This document shows positions 1 to 9,598 of a stretch of DNA of 53,393 nt, piece by piece; the stretch's first letter is position 1; every line of letters starts with the position of its first letter. The notes under the pieces are model-generated. The model was not told the origin of the DNA, ran no database searches, and saw only the letters and a program-made list of their open reading frames with translations. The stretch is from Kribbella turkmenica (GTDB taxonomy: Bacteria; Actinomycetota; Actinomycetes; Propionibacteriales; Kribbellaceae), in assembly GCF_004348725.1 (NCBI RefSeq), contig NZ_SMKR01000027.1, positions 1 through 53,393 of the forward strand. Direction: 5' to 3'. Made by a program: the position numbers and the translations under genes.

Positions 1-3
1 GCA

Positions 4-579
4 CTACATCGCCGGTACGCCGAGGGTTCCGCACAGGTCGGCGAACACGCCGGTGATACCGGTCGGGCCCTCGTACGTCGACGGCTCCAGGCTCCACGAC
101 GCGGACAGCTCCGGGTCGGACGAGGTGGCCGAGACCGGGATCGGCCGGGTGTGCGGGGAGTCCGCGAGCAGCGCGCCGAGGACGACGACGAGCTGCGCGT
201 TCGACTCGTCCACCACCTCCAGCAGCTCCTGGCAGAACCCGCGCCAGCGCATGTTCGGCTCGACACCGCGGATCAGCAGCATGTCCCGGCCGGTGTCGTC
301 GGGCCTGGCCAGGTAGATCCGGGTGGTCGGCCAGGTCAGCCGGCGGACGCCGTCCTCGTCGAAGCCGACCTCCGGGCGGTTCACCTGGAAGTCGTAATAG
401 TCCTCGGGGTCGATCGCGGTGACGAGTTCGGCGTTCCACTCGTCGATCAGGTGGTCGACCGCTCCGGTGGCCGCCTCGGCGGCATCGTTCCAGCCGGCGA
501 ACGCGGCGATCACGACCGGGTCCCTCAGGTTCGCGAGGTCAACCACTCGCAGGCCCCCTGTCGTCCGTCTCTGTGCCAT
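4..579 (-). CDS. PAC2 family protein, apparently truncated
   Basis: Resembles the actinobacterial PAC2 (proteasome assembly chaperone 2-like) proteins such as mycobacterial Rv2125. Typical segments are present: PVVIAAFAGWNDA near the N-terminus, then YYDFQVNRP, GVEPNMRWR, LGALLADSPHTRP and YEGPTGI. The molecular function in bacteria is unsettled. I chose the ATG at 579, just before the conserved part; an upstream extension of the frame to 798 has no family character. A -10-like TAGGCT lies at 609-614 on this strand. The product is only 191 residues and ends at a TAG (4-6) just after GVPAM, where family members usually continue for about another 100 residues. Either the gene carries a nonsense mutation or this lineage has a short form; the window edge prevents a decision. 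Confidence 0.75.
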   Translation of the reverse strand: MAQRRTTGGLRVVDLANLRDPVVIAAFAGWNDAAEAATGAVDHLIDEWNAELVTAIDPEDYYDFQVNRPEVGFDEDGVRRLTWPTTRIYLARPDDTGRDMLLIRGVEPNMRWRGFCQELLEVVDESNAQLVVVLGALLADSPHTRPIPVSATSSDPELSASWSLEPSTYEGPTGITGVFADLCGTLGVPAM

Positions 580-730
580 CCGGCGTGGTCGCCGGAAACC
601 GGACTGCCAGCCTACGTGCTCGGACGGCCGCGTGTGGCCGGTTTCACGGCCAGCGGAAAGTGTCGCGGACGCACCCCGGCGGCCGACTACGATGTGAGAC
701 CGATGTCCGTGCCGGTGTTTTGGAGGACTC

Positions 731-3700
731 GTGGGGAGAGCCGACCTGCGGCAGTTGCTGACCGAGCGGGTGGTGGTGGCCGACGGGGCGATGGGCACGA
801 TGCTGCAGTCCTACGACCTCGGCCTGGACGAGTTCGAGGGCCACGAGGGCTGCAACGAGATCCTCAACCTGACCCGCCCGGACGTCGTCCGCGAGATCCA
901 CGCGGCCTATTTCGGCGTCGGCGTCGACTGTGTCGAGACGAACACCTTCGGCGCGAACTTCGCCAACCTGGGGGAGTACGGCATCGCCGACCGGATCTAC
1001 GAGCTGAGCGAGGCCGGTGCCCGGCTGGCCCGGCAGGCCGCCGACGCGGCGTCGACCCCGGACCACCCGCGGTTCGTCCTCGGCAGCGTCGGCCCGGGCA
1101 CGAAGCTGCCGACCCTCGGCCACACCACGTTCGCGACCTTGCGGGAGGCGTACGCCGAGACCGCGCGCGGACTCGTCGACGGGGGAGCGGACGCGATCCT
1201 GGTCGAGACCACCCAGGACCTGCTGCAGACCAAGGCGAGCGTGATCGGTGCCCGGAAGGCGCTGGCGGCGGCCGGCTCGTCCATCCCGGTGATCGTGTCG
1301 GTGACGGTCGAGACCACCGGGACGATGCTGCTCGGTTCGGAGATCGGCGCGGCCCTGACCGCGCTCGAACCGCTCGGCATCGACCTGATCGGGCTGAACT
1401 GCGCGACCGGTCCGAAGGAGATGAGCGAGCACCTGCGCTACCTCTCGAAGCACTCGACCATCCCCTTGACCTGCATGCCGAACGCGGGTCTGCCCCAGCT
1501 GACCGCGGACGGCGCGTTCTACCCGCTCACTCCGTCCGAGCTGGCCGATGCGCACGAGACGTTCGTGGACACCTACGGCCTGTCCCTGGTCGGCGGCTGC
1601 TGCGGTACGACGCCCGAGCACCTGCGGCAGGTGGTCGAGCGGGTCGGCGGCCGCGCGGTGCGACCGCGCGAGCCGCGGCCCGAGGCGGGTGTGTCGAGCC
1701 TGTACCAGCACGTGGCGTTCCGGCAGGACACGTCGTACCTCTCGATCGGGGAGCGGACGAACGCGAACGGGTCGAAGGCGTTCCGCGAGGCGATGCTGGC
1801 CGAGGACTGGGAGGGCTGCGTCGAGATCGCCCGCGCCCAGATCCGCGACGGCGCGCACCTGCTCGACCTGTGCGTCGACTACGTCGGCCGCGACGGTGTC
1901 GCCGACATGAAGGAGATCGCCGGCCGGCTGGCGACCGCGTCGACGCTGCCGATCGTGCTGGACTCGACCGAGCCCGCCGTCCTGCAGGCCGGGCTGGACA
2001 TGCTCGGCGGCCGCTGCGCGCTGAACTCGGTGAACTTCGAGGACGGCGAGGGCGAGGGATCCCGGTTCGCCCGGATCGCCGGTCTGGCCCGGGAGTACGG
2101 CGCGGCCGTCGTCGCGCTGACCATCGACGAGGACGGGCAGGCGCGGACCGCGGAGAAGAAGGTCGCCATCGCGGAGCGGTTGCTGGAGACGCTCGAGCGG
2201 GACTACGGGATCGCCGGGCACGACGTACTGATCGACTGCCTGACGTTCACGCTGGCGACCGGGCAGGAGGAGTCGCGGCGGGACGGGATCGAGACCATCG
2301 AGGCGATCCGGGAGCTGAAGCGGCGCCGCCCGGACGTGCAGACCGTGCTCGGGCTGTCGAACATCTCCTTCGGTCTCAACCCGGCCGCGCGGCACGTGCT
2401 GAACTCGGTGTTCCTGCACGAGTGTGTGCAGGCCGGCCTGGACTCGGCGATCGTGCACGCGAGCCGGATCATGCCGGTCGCGAAGATCCCGGACGACCAG
2501 CGCGAGGCTGCGCTCGACCTGATCCACGACCGGCGACGGGACGGGTACGACCCGCTGCAACGGCTGCTCGAGCTGTTCGCCGACGTGAAGGCGTCGGACC
2601 TGAAGGCGAGCAAGCTGGAGGAGCTGGCCGCGCTGCCGGTGACCGAGCGGCTGAAGCAGCGGATCATCGACGGCGAACGCAACGGGGTCGAGGGCGACCT
2701 GGACGAGGCGCTGGGGACCAAGACCGCGCTGGAGATCATCAACGACGACCTGCTCGCCGGGATGAAGGTGGTCGGCGAGCTGTTCGGGTCGGGGCAGATG
2801 CAGTTGCCGTTCGTGCTGCAGTCGGCCGAGGTGATGAAGGCCTGCGTGGCCTACCTGGAACCGCACATCGAGAAGACCGACGACGAGGGCAAGGGCACGA
2901 TCGTGCTGGCCACGGTCAAGGGTGACGTGCACGACATCGGCAAGAACCTGGTCGACATCATCCTGACCAACAACGGCTACAGCGTGGTCAACCTCGGCAT
3001 CAAGCAGCCGGTGAACGCGATCCTGGAGGCGGCCGAGGAACACCAGGCCGACGTGATCGGCATGTCCGGCCTGCTGGTCAAGTCGACCGTGGTGATGAAG
3101 GAGAACCTCGAGGAGCTGAACCAGCGCGGCCTGGCCGAGCGCTGGCCGGTCCTGCTCGGCGGCGCCGCGCTCACCCGGGCGTACGTCGAACAGGACCTCG
3201 GGTCCATGTTCGAGGGTGAGGTCCGGTACGCCCGGGACGCCTTCGAGGGACTGCGGCTGATGGACGCCGCGATGGCCGTCAAGCGCGGAGTGCCGGGAGC
3301 CGCGCTGCCCGCGCGCCGCGAGCGCCGGGTGCGGTCCGGGACCCGCGTCCTCGACCGGCCGCTCGACGAGGTGCCGTCCCGGTCGGATGTTGCCGTGGAC
3401 AACAGAGTGCCGACGCCTCCGTTCTGGGGTGCGCGGATCGTCCGCGGCCTCCCGCTCGCGGAGTACGCCGGTTACCTGGACGAGCGGGCGACGTTCCTCG
3501 GCCAGTGGGGACTGCGGGGGACGCGGGGTGGCGACGGCCCGTCGTACGACGAGCTGGTCGAGAGCGAGGGCCGGCCGCGGCTGCGGCTGTGGCTGGACCG
3601 GATCCTGACCGAGGGGATCATGGAGGCGGCCGTCGTCTACGGGTACTGGCCGTGCTACTCGGAGGGGAACGCGCTCGTCGTCCTGGACCCGGCCGAGCAC

Positions 3701-4201
3701 ACCGAGTTGCACCGGTTCGAGTTCCCGCGGCAGCGGCGCGACCGGTTCCTCTGCCTGGCGGACTTCTTCCGGCCGAAGGAGTCCGGTGAGCTCGACGTGG
3801 TCGCGTTCCACCTGGTGACGATGGGCCCGAAGGTCGCCGAGGTGACCGGTGACCTGTTCGCCCGGAACGCCTACCGCGACTACCTGGAGCTGCACGGCCT
3901 GTCGGTCCAGCTGACCGAGGCGCTGGCGGAGTACTGGCATGCCCGGATCCGCGAGGAGCTCGGTTTCGGTGGCGAGGACGGCGACCTGGACGGGATGTTG
4001 CGGGACCAGGCGTACCGGGGGTCGCGGTACTCGTTCGGGTACCCGGCATGTCCGGACCTGGAGGACCGCGAGAAACTGGTGCGGTTGCTCGAGCCGGAAC
4101 GGATCGGCGTCCACCTATCTGAGGAGCTGCAGTTGCACCCCGAACAATCCACCGACGCGCTGGTGGTCCACCACCCCGAGGCAAAGTACTTCTCCGCCTG
4201 A
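731..4201 (+). CDS. metH: Methionine synthase, cobalamin-dependent
   Basis: Transfers the methyl group of 5-methyl-tetrahydrofolate via cobalamin to homocysteine, giving methionine. The 1156-residue protein has the full modular order. The homocysteine-binding barrel (about 1-310) has the zinc cysteines C224, C290 and C291. The pterin-binding barrel covers about 330-600. The cobalamin module has the DVHDIGKN motif, with H734 as lower axial ligand. The AdoMet-binding reactivation domain (about 830-1156) contains YGYWPCYSEGN. The length is near the family norm. The GTG at 731 follows a Shine-Dalgarno GGAGG at 722-726. A TACGAT -10-like element lies at 688-693. It is divergent from the PAC2 gene and overlaps the next gene by one base (TGATG). 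I see no cobalamin riboswitch in the short leader. Confidence 0.97.
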   Translation: MGRADLRQLLTERVVVADGAMGTMLQSYDLGLDEFEGHEGCNEILNLTRPDVVREIHAAYFGVGVDCVETNTFGANFANLGEYGIADRIYELSEAGARLARQAADAASTPDHPRFVLGSVGPGTKLPTLGHTTFATLREAYAETARGLVDGGADAILVETTQDLLQTKASVIGARKALAAAGSSIPVIVSVTVETTGTMLLGSEIGAALTALEPLGIDLIGLNCATGPKEMSEHLRYLSKHSTIPLTCMPNAGLPQLTADGAFYPLTPSELADAHETFVDTYGLSLVGGCCGTTPEHLRQVVERVGGRAVRPREPRPEAGVSSLYQHVAFRQDTSYLSIGERTNANGSKAFREAMLAEDWEGCVEIARAQIRDGAHLLDLCVDYVGRDGVADMKEIAGRLATASTLPIVLDSTEPAVLQAGLDMLGGRCALNSVNFEDGEGEGSRFARIAGLAREYGAAVVALTIDEDGQARTAEKKVAIAERLLETLERDYGIAGHDVLIDCLTFTLATGQEESRRDGIETIEAIRELKRRRPDVQTVLGLSNISFGLNPAARHVLNSVFLHECVQAGLDSAIVHASRIMPVAKIPDDQREAALDLIHDRRRDGYDPLQRLLELFADVKASDLKASKLEELAALPVTERLKQRIIDGERNGVEGDLDEALGTKTALEIINDDLLAGMKVVGELFGSGQMQLPFVLQSAEVMKACVAYLEPHIEKTDDEGKGTIVLATVKGDVHDIGKNLVDIILTNNGYSVVNLGIKQPVNAILEAAEEHQADVIGMSGLLVKSTVVMKENLEELNQRGLAERWPVLLGGAALTRAYVEQDLGSMFEGEVRYARDAFEGLRLMDAAMAVKRGVPGAALPARRERRVRSGTRVLDRPLDEVPSRSDVAVDNRVPTPPFWGARIVRGLPLAEYAGYLDERATFLGQWGLRGTRGGDGPSYDELVESEGRPRLRLWLDRILTEGIMEAAVVYGYWPCYSEGNALVVLDPAEHTELHRFEFPRQRRDRFLCLADFFRPKESGELDVVAFHLVTMGPKVAEVTGDLFARNAYRDYLELHGLSVQLTEALAEYWHARIREELGFGGEDGDLDGMLRDQAYRGSRYSFGYPACPDLEDREKLVRLLEPERIGVHLSEELQLHPEQSTDALVVHHPEAKYFSA

Positions 4202-4851
4202 TGACACTCCAAGCGGTGCTCTGGGACATGGACGGGACGTTGGTCGACTCCGAGAAGGTCTGGGCGGAGGTGCAGATCGAGCTGCTCGGTTCGCTCGGCG
4301 TCATCTGGACCGTCGAGGACTGCATGCAACTCGTCGGCAGTGATCTGCGTGACGCGGTGCGGGTGTGGATGGCGCGGATCCCGGACGGGGTGATCACGTC
4401 CGAGGAACTGGCCGAGCGGATGTTCCGCGCGGTGGTCGAGGCGCTGCACCGCGAGGTCGAGTTCCGGCCCGGCGCGGTCGAGCTGCTGCAGGCGCTGAAG
4501 AAGGCGGAGGTGCCGTGCGCGCTGGTGTCGGCGTCGTACCGGGTGATGATCGACGCGGTGCTCACGCACCTGCCGCCGGACCCGTTCGACGTGATCGTCG
4601 CCGGTGACGAGGTGGTCAACGGCAAGCCGCACCCCGAGCCGTACCTGACGGCCGCCGGAAAGCTCGGAGTCGACCCGGCACAGTGCGTGGTGATCGAGGA
4701 CTCGAACACCGGCACCGAGGCCGGTACGGCGGCGGGCGCGTACGTGGTCGCGGTACCGCAGTGGGTGACGATCCCGGAGGCGCCGCGGCGGCTGGTGGTC
4801 GACTCGCTCGAACCGCTCAGCCCGGAGTCACTGCGCGACTTGCTCCGCTGA
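4201..4851 (+). CDS. HAD-superfamily hydrolase (beta-phosphoglucomutase-like)
   Basis: A 216-residue HAD phosphatase of the type with a helical cap. Motif I is DMDGT (D9, D11), motif II a Ser in LVSAS, motif III the Lys in NGKPHPEPY, and motif IV VIEDSNTGTEAG. These residues form the aspartyl-phosphate active site and the magnesium site. The substrate cannot be read from sequence; sugar phosphates and nucleotide monophosphates are common for this subfamily. Translation is probably coupled to metH through the one-base stop-start overlap. The pairing of metH with a HAD gene is common in Actinobacteria, but the functional link is not known to me. Confidence 0.9.
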   Translation: MTLQAVLWDMDGTLVDSEKVWAEVQIELLGSLGVIWTVEDCMQLVGSDLRDAVRVWMARIPDGVITSEELAERMFRAVVEALHREVEFRPGAVELLQALKKAEVPCALVSASYRVMIDAVLTHLPPDPFDVIVAGDEVVNGKPHPEPYLTAAGKLGVDPAQCVVIEDSNTGTEAGTAAGAYVVAVPQWVTIPEAPRRLVVDSLEPLSPESLRDLLR

Positions 4852-4916
4852 CGCGTTACCGTCACTTGGTGCCCTCGGGGGCAGTTAACTGGGGTCTTGG
4901 GCTGGGGAAGGGTGAG

Positions 4917-6491
4917 ATGGTGATCGTGTCGTGGTGCCGGGTCGCGGTGACGGCCGCGCTCGTACTGGCGCTGGCCGGCTGTGGCGGGCCGGACGACAAG
5001 ACGCCGCACCAGGGCAGCGAGACGCCGAAGCCGATGACCGTGCGGGTCGCGACCACCGACTCGATCACCTCGCTGGATCCGGCCGGCCCCTACGACATCG
5101 CGTCGCGGACCGTTCAGGCGAACCTGTACCAGACCCTGCTGACGATCCTGCCCGGCAAGCCGACACCGGTGCCCGACGCCGCGGACTGTCAGTTCGACTC
5201 GCCGACGACGTACACGTGCAGCCTGAAGGAAGGGCTGGTGTTCCCGAACGGGCACGAGCTGACGTCGTCGGACGTGAAGTTCAGCTTCGAGCGGCTGCTG
5301 CGGCTGAAGACTGTCAACAGCCCGGCCGCGCTGTTCTCCTCGCTGACCTCGGTGAGTACGCCGGACGACCTGACCGCGGTGTTCAACCTGAAGCGCCCGG
5401 ACGCGCGGCTGCCGTACCTGCTGACCACGACCGCCGGCTCGATCGTGGACCAGGAGTTCTACCCGCCGAACAAGCTCCTCGACACCAAGGCGATGGGCAG
5501 CGGCCCGTACCAGCTGGCGGCGTACCGGCCCGGGCAGGCGGTGACGCTGACGCGCTTCGACAAGTACAAGGGTCCGCGGGGCGCGCGGAACGACGGTGTC
5601 GAGATCACTTTGCTGAAAGACTCGACTTCGCTGTACGAGGCGATCACCACCGGGAAGGCCGACCTGGCCTTCCACGGTTTCGGTCCGAGCATGATGAACA
5701 AGCTGCGCACCGACGATCAGGTGCAGGTCGTCGAGTCGGACAACGCGGCCATCCGGTTCTACGCCTTCCAGCTGAAGACACTGACCGCCCGCAAACCCGC
5801 CGTACGCCGGGCCGTCGCGCAGCTGATCGACCGCCCCGCGATCGTGAAGAAGGCGTACGGCGACCACGTGTCGCCGCTGTACTCGGTCGTTCCACCCGGC
5901 TTCGGCGGACAGGTGGACGCGTTCAGGACGGAGTTCAGGGAGCCGAACAGGATCGCGGCCGCGACGATCCTCCGGCAGGCGGGCATCGCCGTACCGGTGC
6001 CGCTGACGGTCGGCTGGACCCCGGTGCAGTACGGCACCGGCGCGAAGAACGAGGTGCTCGAGCTGAAGCGGCAGCTCGAGGCGTCGGGGCTGTTCAAGGT
6101 GACCCTGCGGAGCGCGGAGTGGCCGCAGTACCAGCAGCTGACCCGGGCGGGCGCGTACGATCTCTACCAGGGCGGCTGGATCCCGCGCTACCCGGACGTG
6201 GACGACTACTTGGCGCCGTTCGTCCGGGCCGGTGCGATATACAACAACGGCTACCGCTCGACGGTCGCGGCCGGGTTGCTCGAGCAGGAGACGACCGAGC
6301 AAAACGGACTCGAGCGCGACAAGCTGCTGGGTCAGCTACAGGGTGTACTGGCCAAGGAGGCGCCGGTGATCCCAACCTGGCAAGGACGACTCACGGTAGT
6401 CGCCGGGAAGCAGGTGGAGAACGTCGCGCCGGCGCTGAATCAGCTGTCGTTCCTGTACCTGTCCGGGCTCCGGCTGTCATCACCGCGGTGA
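4917..6491 (+). CDS. ABC transporter substrate-binding lipoprotein (family 5, peptide type)
   Basis: A 524-residue extracellular solute-binding protein of the DppA/OppA (SBP_bac_5) family. A signal peptide with lipobox LAGC (lipidated C22) anchors it on the outer face of the membrane. Typical segments follow: TDSITSLDPAGPYD near the N-terminus, FPNGHELTSSDVKFSFERL, and GSGPYQL. I chose the ATG at 4917 because GGAAGGG lies at 4905-4911 and the signal peptide begins there; the open frame extends further upstream without coding character. It precedes a five-gene importer operon after a 228-base gap, so it probably supplies a second ligand specificity to the same permease. The ligand (peptide, nickel or sugar acid) is not predictable. 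Confidence 0.9.
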   Translation: MVIVSWCRVAVTAALVLALAGCGGPDDKTPHQGSETPKPMTVRVATTDSITSLDPAGPYDIASRTVQANLYQTLLTILPGKPTPVPDAADCQFDSPTTYTCSLKEGLVFPNGHELTSSDVKFSFERLLRLKTVNSPAALFSSLTSVSTPDDLTAVFNLKRPDARLPYLLTTTAGSIVDQEFYPPNKLLDTKAMGSGPYQLAAYRPGQAVTLTRFDKYKGPRGARNDGVEITLLKDSTSLYEAITTGKADLAFHGFGPSMMNKLRTDDQVQVVESDNAAIRFYAFQLKTLTARKPAVRRAVAQLIDRPAIVKKAYGDHVSPLYSVVPPGFGGQVDAFRTEFREPNRIAAATILRQAGIAVPVPLTVGWTPVQYGTGAKNEVLELKRQLEASGLFKVTLRSAEWPQYQQLTRAGAYDLYQGGWIPRYPDVDDYLAPFVRAGAIYNNGYRSTVAAGLLEQETTEQNGLERDKLLGQLQGVLAKEAPVIPTWQGRLTVVAGKQVENVAPALNQLSFLYLSGLRLSSPR

Positions 6492-6719
6492 CACAAATAT
6501 GCCATGGCAGTAACGGTTCGCAGGGCGTCGGCGACCGTGGGTACGACGGCGTGGTTTACTGCCGAATGTCCACGATACGGGACGATTTCCTGACGATCAC
6601 GATCGGGCAACGCAGCACTTTTCGCGTTTGACTCCGGCGTGTAATGGCGGCAGGTTAAGGCGGCAGCCATTACCGGTTGCCGTCCTGGCCGAATCGAACG
6701 AAACAGGGGAACTCATCGC
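6492..6719 (+). promoter_or_regulatory. Promoter and inverted repeats ahead of the importer operon
   Basis: No gene is seen here. A promoter-like pair is present: TTGACT at 6628-6633, a 17-base spacer, and CAGGTT at 6651-6656. The arms GTAATGGC (6641-6648) and GCCATTAC (6666-6673) form an 8-bp inverted repeat that brackets the -10. Further upstream GGCAGTAA (6506-6513) and TTACTGCC (6556-6563) form a second 8-bp inverted repeat, and TGCCATGGCA is a 10-bp palindrome near 6500. These look like operator sites, but the regulator is unknown. Confidence 0.45.
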
Positions 6720-7712
6720 GTGAGCACGCCACTCGAGGTCGAGCCGGGATCGTCGGCAGCCGCGCCGGAGGCCGTACTCGAGGGCGTCCGCAAGATCGAG
6801 GGCCGCTCGCTGTGGCAGATCTCCTGGATGCGGCTGAAGCGCGACAAGGTGGCGATCGCCGGCGGCATCATCGTCGTCTTCCTGATCCTGGTCGCGATCT
6901 TCGCACCGCTGATCTGCAAGCTGGTCGGGGTCACGCCGAACGACTTCCACCAGGACCTGGTCGACCCGTCGCTGCAGACCTCGATCGGGAAGTGGAACGG
7001 CATCAGCTGGGACCACCCGTTCGGGATCGAGCCGGTCAACGGCCGCGACATCTTCGCCCGGATCGTGTACGGCGCCCGGATCTCGCTGCTGATCGCCTTC
7101 CTGGCCACGCTGCTGTCGGTCGTCATCGGCACCGTGATGGGCATCATCGCCGGTTACTTCGGCGGCTGGGTGGACACCCTGATCAGCCGCTTGATGGACA
7201 TCTTCCTGGCGTTCCCGCTGGTGCTGTTCGCGCTGGCGCTGGTCGGCGCCATCCCGGACAGGATCCTCGGGCTGACCGGTGACGCGCTCCGGGTGGCCCT
7301 GATCGTCTTCATCATCGGCTTCTTCAGCTGGCCGTACATCGGCCGGATCATCCGCGGCCAGACGCTGTCGCTGCGGGAACGGGAGTTCGTCGACGCGGCC
7401 CGCAGCCTGGGCGCCCGCCGGCCGTACATCCTGTTCACCGAGCTGCTGCCGAACCTGATCGCCCCGATCCTGGTGTACGCGACCCTGCTGATCCCGACGA
7501 ACGTGCTGTTCGAGGCGGCACTGTCGTACCTCGGTGTCGGTGTCCGGCCGCCGACCGCCAGCTGGGGCGACATGCTGTCCACCGCCGCGAACTGGTACCA
7601 GGTCGAGCCGCTCTTCCTGGTTCCGCCGGGACTGGCCATCTTCGTCACGGTGCTGGCCTTCAACCTGTTCGGCGACGGACTGCGGGACGCCCTCGACCCC
7701 CGCTCGCGATAA
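6720..7712 (+). CDS. ABC transporter permease, DppC/OppC type
   Basis: A 330-residue inner-membrane permease of the binding-protein-dependent family. It has a cytoplasmic N-terminal arm, a first membrane helix (VAIAGGIIVVFLILVAIFAPLI), the OppC N-terminal region, and the core of five helices. The EAA loop, which contacts the ATPases, is seen as EFVDAARSLGARRPYILFTELLPNLI. The C-terminus FNLFGDGLRDALDPRSR is classic for DppC. It starts with GTG at 6720 after AGGGGA. It is unusual that the C-type permease comes first in the operon, before the binding protein and the B-type permease. Confidence 0.93.
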   Translation: MSTPLEVEPGSSAAAPEAVLEGVRKIEGRSLWQISWMRLKRDKVAIAGGIIVVFLILVAIFAPLICKLVGVTPNDFHQDLVDPSLQTSIGKWNGISWDHPFGIEPVNGRDIFARIVYGARISLLIAFLATLLSVVIGTVMGIIAGYFGGWVDTLISRLMDIFLAFPLVLFALALVGAIPDRILGLTGDALRVALIVFIIGFFSWPYIGRIIRGQTLSLREREFVDAARSLGARRPYILFTELLPNLIAPILVYATLLIPTNVLFEAALSYLGVGVRPPTASWGDMLSTAANWYQVEPLFLVPPGLAIFVTVLAFNLFGDGLRDALDPRSR

Positions 7713-7768
7713 CGACTTCTCTCCAACCAGGGAGCCTGGCTCTCACGAAAAAAGGGGTGCAACAAGAG

Positions 7769-9544
7769 ATGAGATGGAATCGCATCACGACGGCAACAGC
7801 CGTCAGTGCGGCCGTCGCCTTGAGCCTGGTGGCTTGCGGGGGCAGCGACAGCGGAGGCTCCGGCGGGTCCGGCGGTGGTGGGAACACCACCCAGGCCGAG
7901 TTCGACGCGGCCGTCAAGGGGATCTACAGCCCCAGTGACAAAAAGGGCGGCACGCTCCGGATGGCCATCACCGAGAAATGGGACTCCACCGACCCCGGTG
8001 ACACCTACTACGGCCTGTCCTGGAACCTGGTGCGCAACTACGTCCGGCCGCTGATGGTCTTCAAGTCGGCCCCGGGCAAGGAGGGTGCGGAGGTCGTTCC
8101 GGACCTCGCCGAGGCCGCCGGTGTGCCGAGCAACGACGCCAAGACCTGGACCTACAAGATCCGCAAGGGCGTGAAGTTCGAAGACGGCACCGAGGTCAAG
8201 GCCAAGGACGTCAAGTACGCCGTCGCCCGGTCGCTGGACAAGACCACTCTGCCGAACGGCCCGACGTACTTCAACGACTTCCTGCTGGACGTGCCCAAGG
8301 GCTACAGCGTCTACAAGGACCCGACGCTGGCCGGTGTCGCCAAGGCGATCCAGACACCGGACGACTACACCATCGTCTTCAACCTGAACAAGTCGTTCTC
8401 CGGCTTCGACTACTTCGCCCAGCTGCCGGCGACCGCTCCGGTCCCGCAGCAGAAGGACACCGGTGCGAAGTACCAGCTGCACCCGATCGCGACCGGCCCG
8501 TACAAGTTCGAGAGCCACGACCCGAACAAGGGCCTGTCGCTGATCCGCAACGACCAGTACGACCCGGCCACCGACCCGAACTCGGGCCGCAAGGCGCTGC
8601 CGGACAAGATCACCGTCGCCTACAACGTGAACGGCGCCGACATCGACAACCGGCTGCAGGCGGGAGACCTCGACGTCGACATCGCCGGCACCGGTGTGCT
8701 CGCGGAGACCCAGGCCAAGATCCTGGCGAACCCGCAGCTGAAGGCGAAGGCCGACAACGTGCCGGCCCCGCGGCTGAACTTCACGGTGTTCAACAGCGAG
8801 GTCAAGCCGCTGGACAACGTCGACTGCCGCAAGGCGATCCTGCACGCCGCCGACCACGAGGGCTACCAGCGCGCGTACGGCGGTCCGATCGGTGGCGACA
8901 TCGCCACCAACCTGATGCCGCCGCTGGTCACCGGCGCGGAGAAGTTCGACACCTACGGCTTCGAGCAGAACAAGAACGGCAACGTCGACGAGGCCAAGAA
9001 GGCGCTGACCGCATGCGGCATGCCGCAGGGTTTCAGCACCAACATCGCCTACCGGGCGGACCGGCCGAAGGAGAAGGCGGTCGCGGAGTCGCTGCAGCAG
9101 TCGCTGAAGCGGGTCGGCATCAACCTGACCCCGAAGGGCTTCCCGACCGGTGACTACACCAAGCTGTACGCCGGCAAGCCGGACTACGCGAAGGCCAACA
9201 ACCTCGGCCTGATCGTCTACAGCTGGGGTGCGGACTGGCCGGACGGCTTCGGCTTCCTGAGCCAGATCGTCGACAGCCGGGTCATCCGGGCGACCGGTGG
9301 TAACACCAACCTCGGTATCCGGATCCCCGAGGTCGACCAGCTGATCGACCAGGCGCTCAAGGAGACCGACAAGGCCAAGCGCGAGAAGATCTGGGTCGAC
9401 GTCGACAAGTTGGTCATGGAGCAGGCCGCCGTTCTGCCGGGCATCTGGGCCAAGGGCCTGCTGTACCGGCCGGACACGCTGGCCAACGTGTACGTCAGCG
9501 ACAGCCAGAACATGTACGACTACGCCGGCATCGGCCTGAAGTAG
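7769..9544 (+). CDS. ABC transporter substrate-binding lipoprotein (family 5, peptide type)
   Basis: A second SBP_bac_5 lipoprotein, 591 residues. The signal peptide ends in lipobox LVAC (C23), followed by a Gly/Ser-rich linker that lifts the domain off the membrane. Family segments include ITEKWDSTDPGDTYYGLSWN, WTYKIRKGVKFEDGTEVKAKDVKYAVARS and IATGPYKFESHD. I chose the ATG at 7769 because AAAGGGG (7751-7757) sits 11 bases upstream and the signal sequence MRWNRITTATAV starts there; an in-frame GTG at 7757 overlaps that ribosome site. It lies between the two permease genes and is followed by a strong hairpin that may protect or cap its mRNA end. Confidence 0.93.
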   Translation: MRWNRITTATAVSAAVALSLVACGGSDSGGSGGSGGGGNTTQAEFDAAVKGIYSPSDKKGGTLRMAITEKWDSTDPGDTYYGLSWNLVRNYVRPLMVFKSAPGKEGAEVVPDLAEAAGVPSNDAKTWTYKIRKGVKFEDGTEVKAKDVKYAVARSLDKTTLPNGPTYFNDFLLDVPKGYSVYKDPTLAGVAKAIQTPDDYTIVFNLNKSFSGFDYFAQLPATAPVPQQKDTGAKYQLHPIATGPYKFESHDPNKGLSLIRNDQYDPATDPNSGRKALPDKITVAYNVNGADIDNRLQAGDLDVDIAGTGVLAETQAKILANPQLKAKADNVPAPRLNFTVFNSEVKPLDNVDCRKAILHAADHEGYQRAYGGPIGGDIATNLMPPLVTGAEKFDTYGFEQNKNGNVDEAKKALTACGMPQGFSTNIAYRADRPKEKAVAESLQQSLKRVGINLTPKGFPTGDYTKLYAGKPDYAKANNLGLIVYSWGADWPDGFGFLSQIVDSRVIRATGGNTNLGIRIPEVDQLIDQALKETDKAKREKIWVDVDKLVMEQAAVLPGIWAKGLLYRPDTLANVYVSDSQNMYDYAGIGLK

Positions 9545-9598
9545 TCACCGCTGTCCCTGACCAACTCGAATCGCCAGCAGAGGTAGGTGAAGGCTGAC

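Noticed and set aside
580..730. Cobalamin riboswitch upstream of metH
   Set aside because: Only a weak B12-box-like string (GCCGGAAACCGGACTGCC near 591) is present, and the leader is too short to hold the usual aptamer of about 200 bases on the correct side.
644..4114. Very long antisense open frame opposite metH, and similar ones elsewhere
   Set aside because: Such frames are a by-product of high-GC third positions. Their translations are Arg/Val/Leu/Gly-rich with no family motifs.
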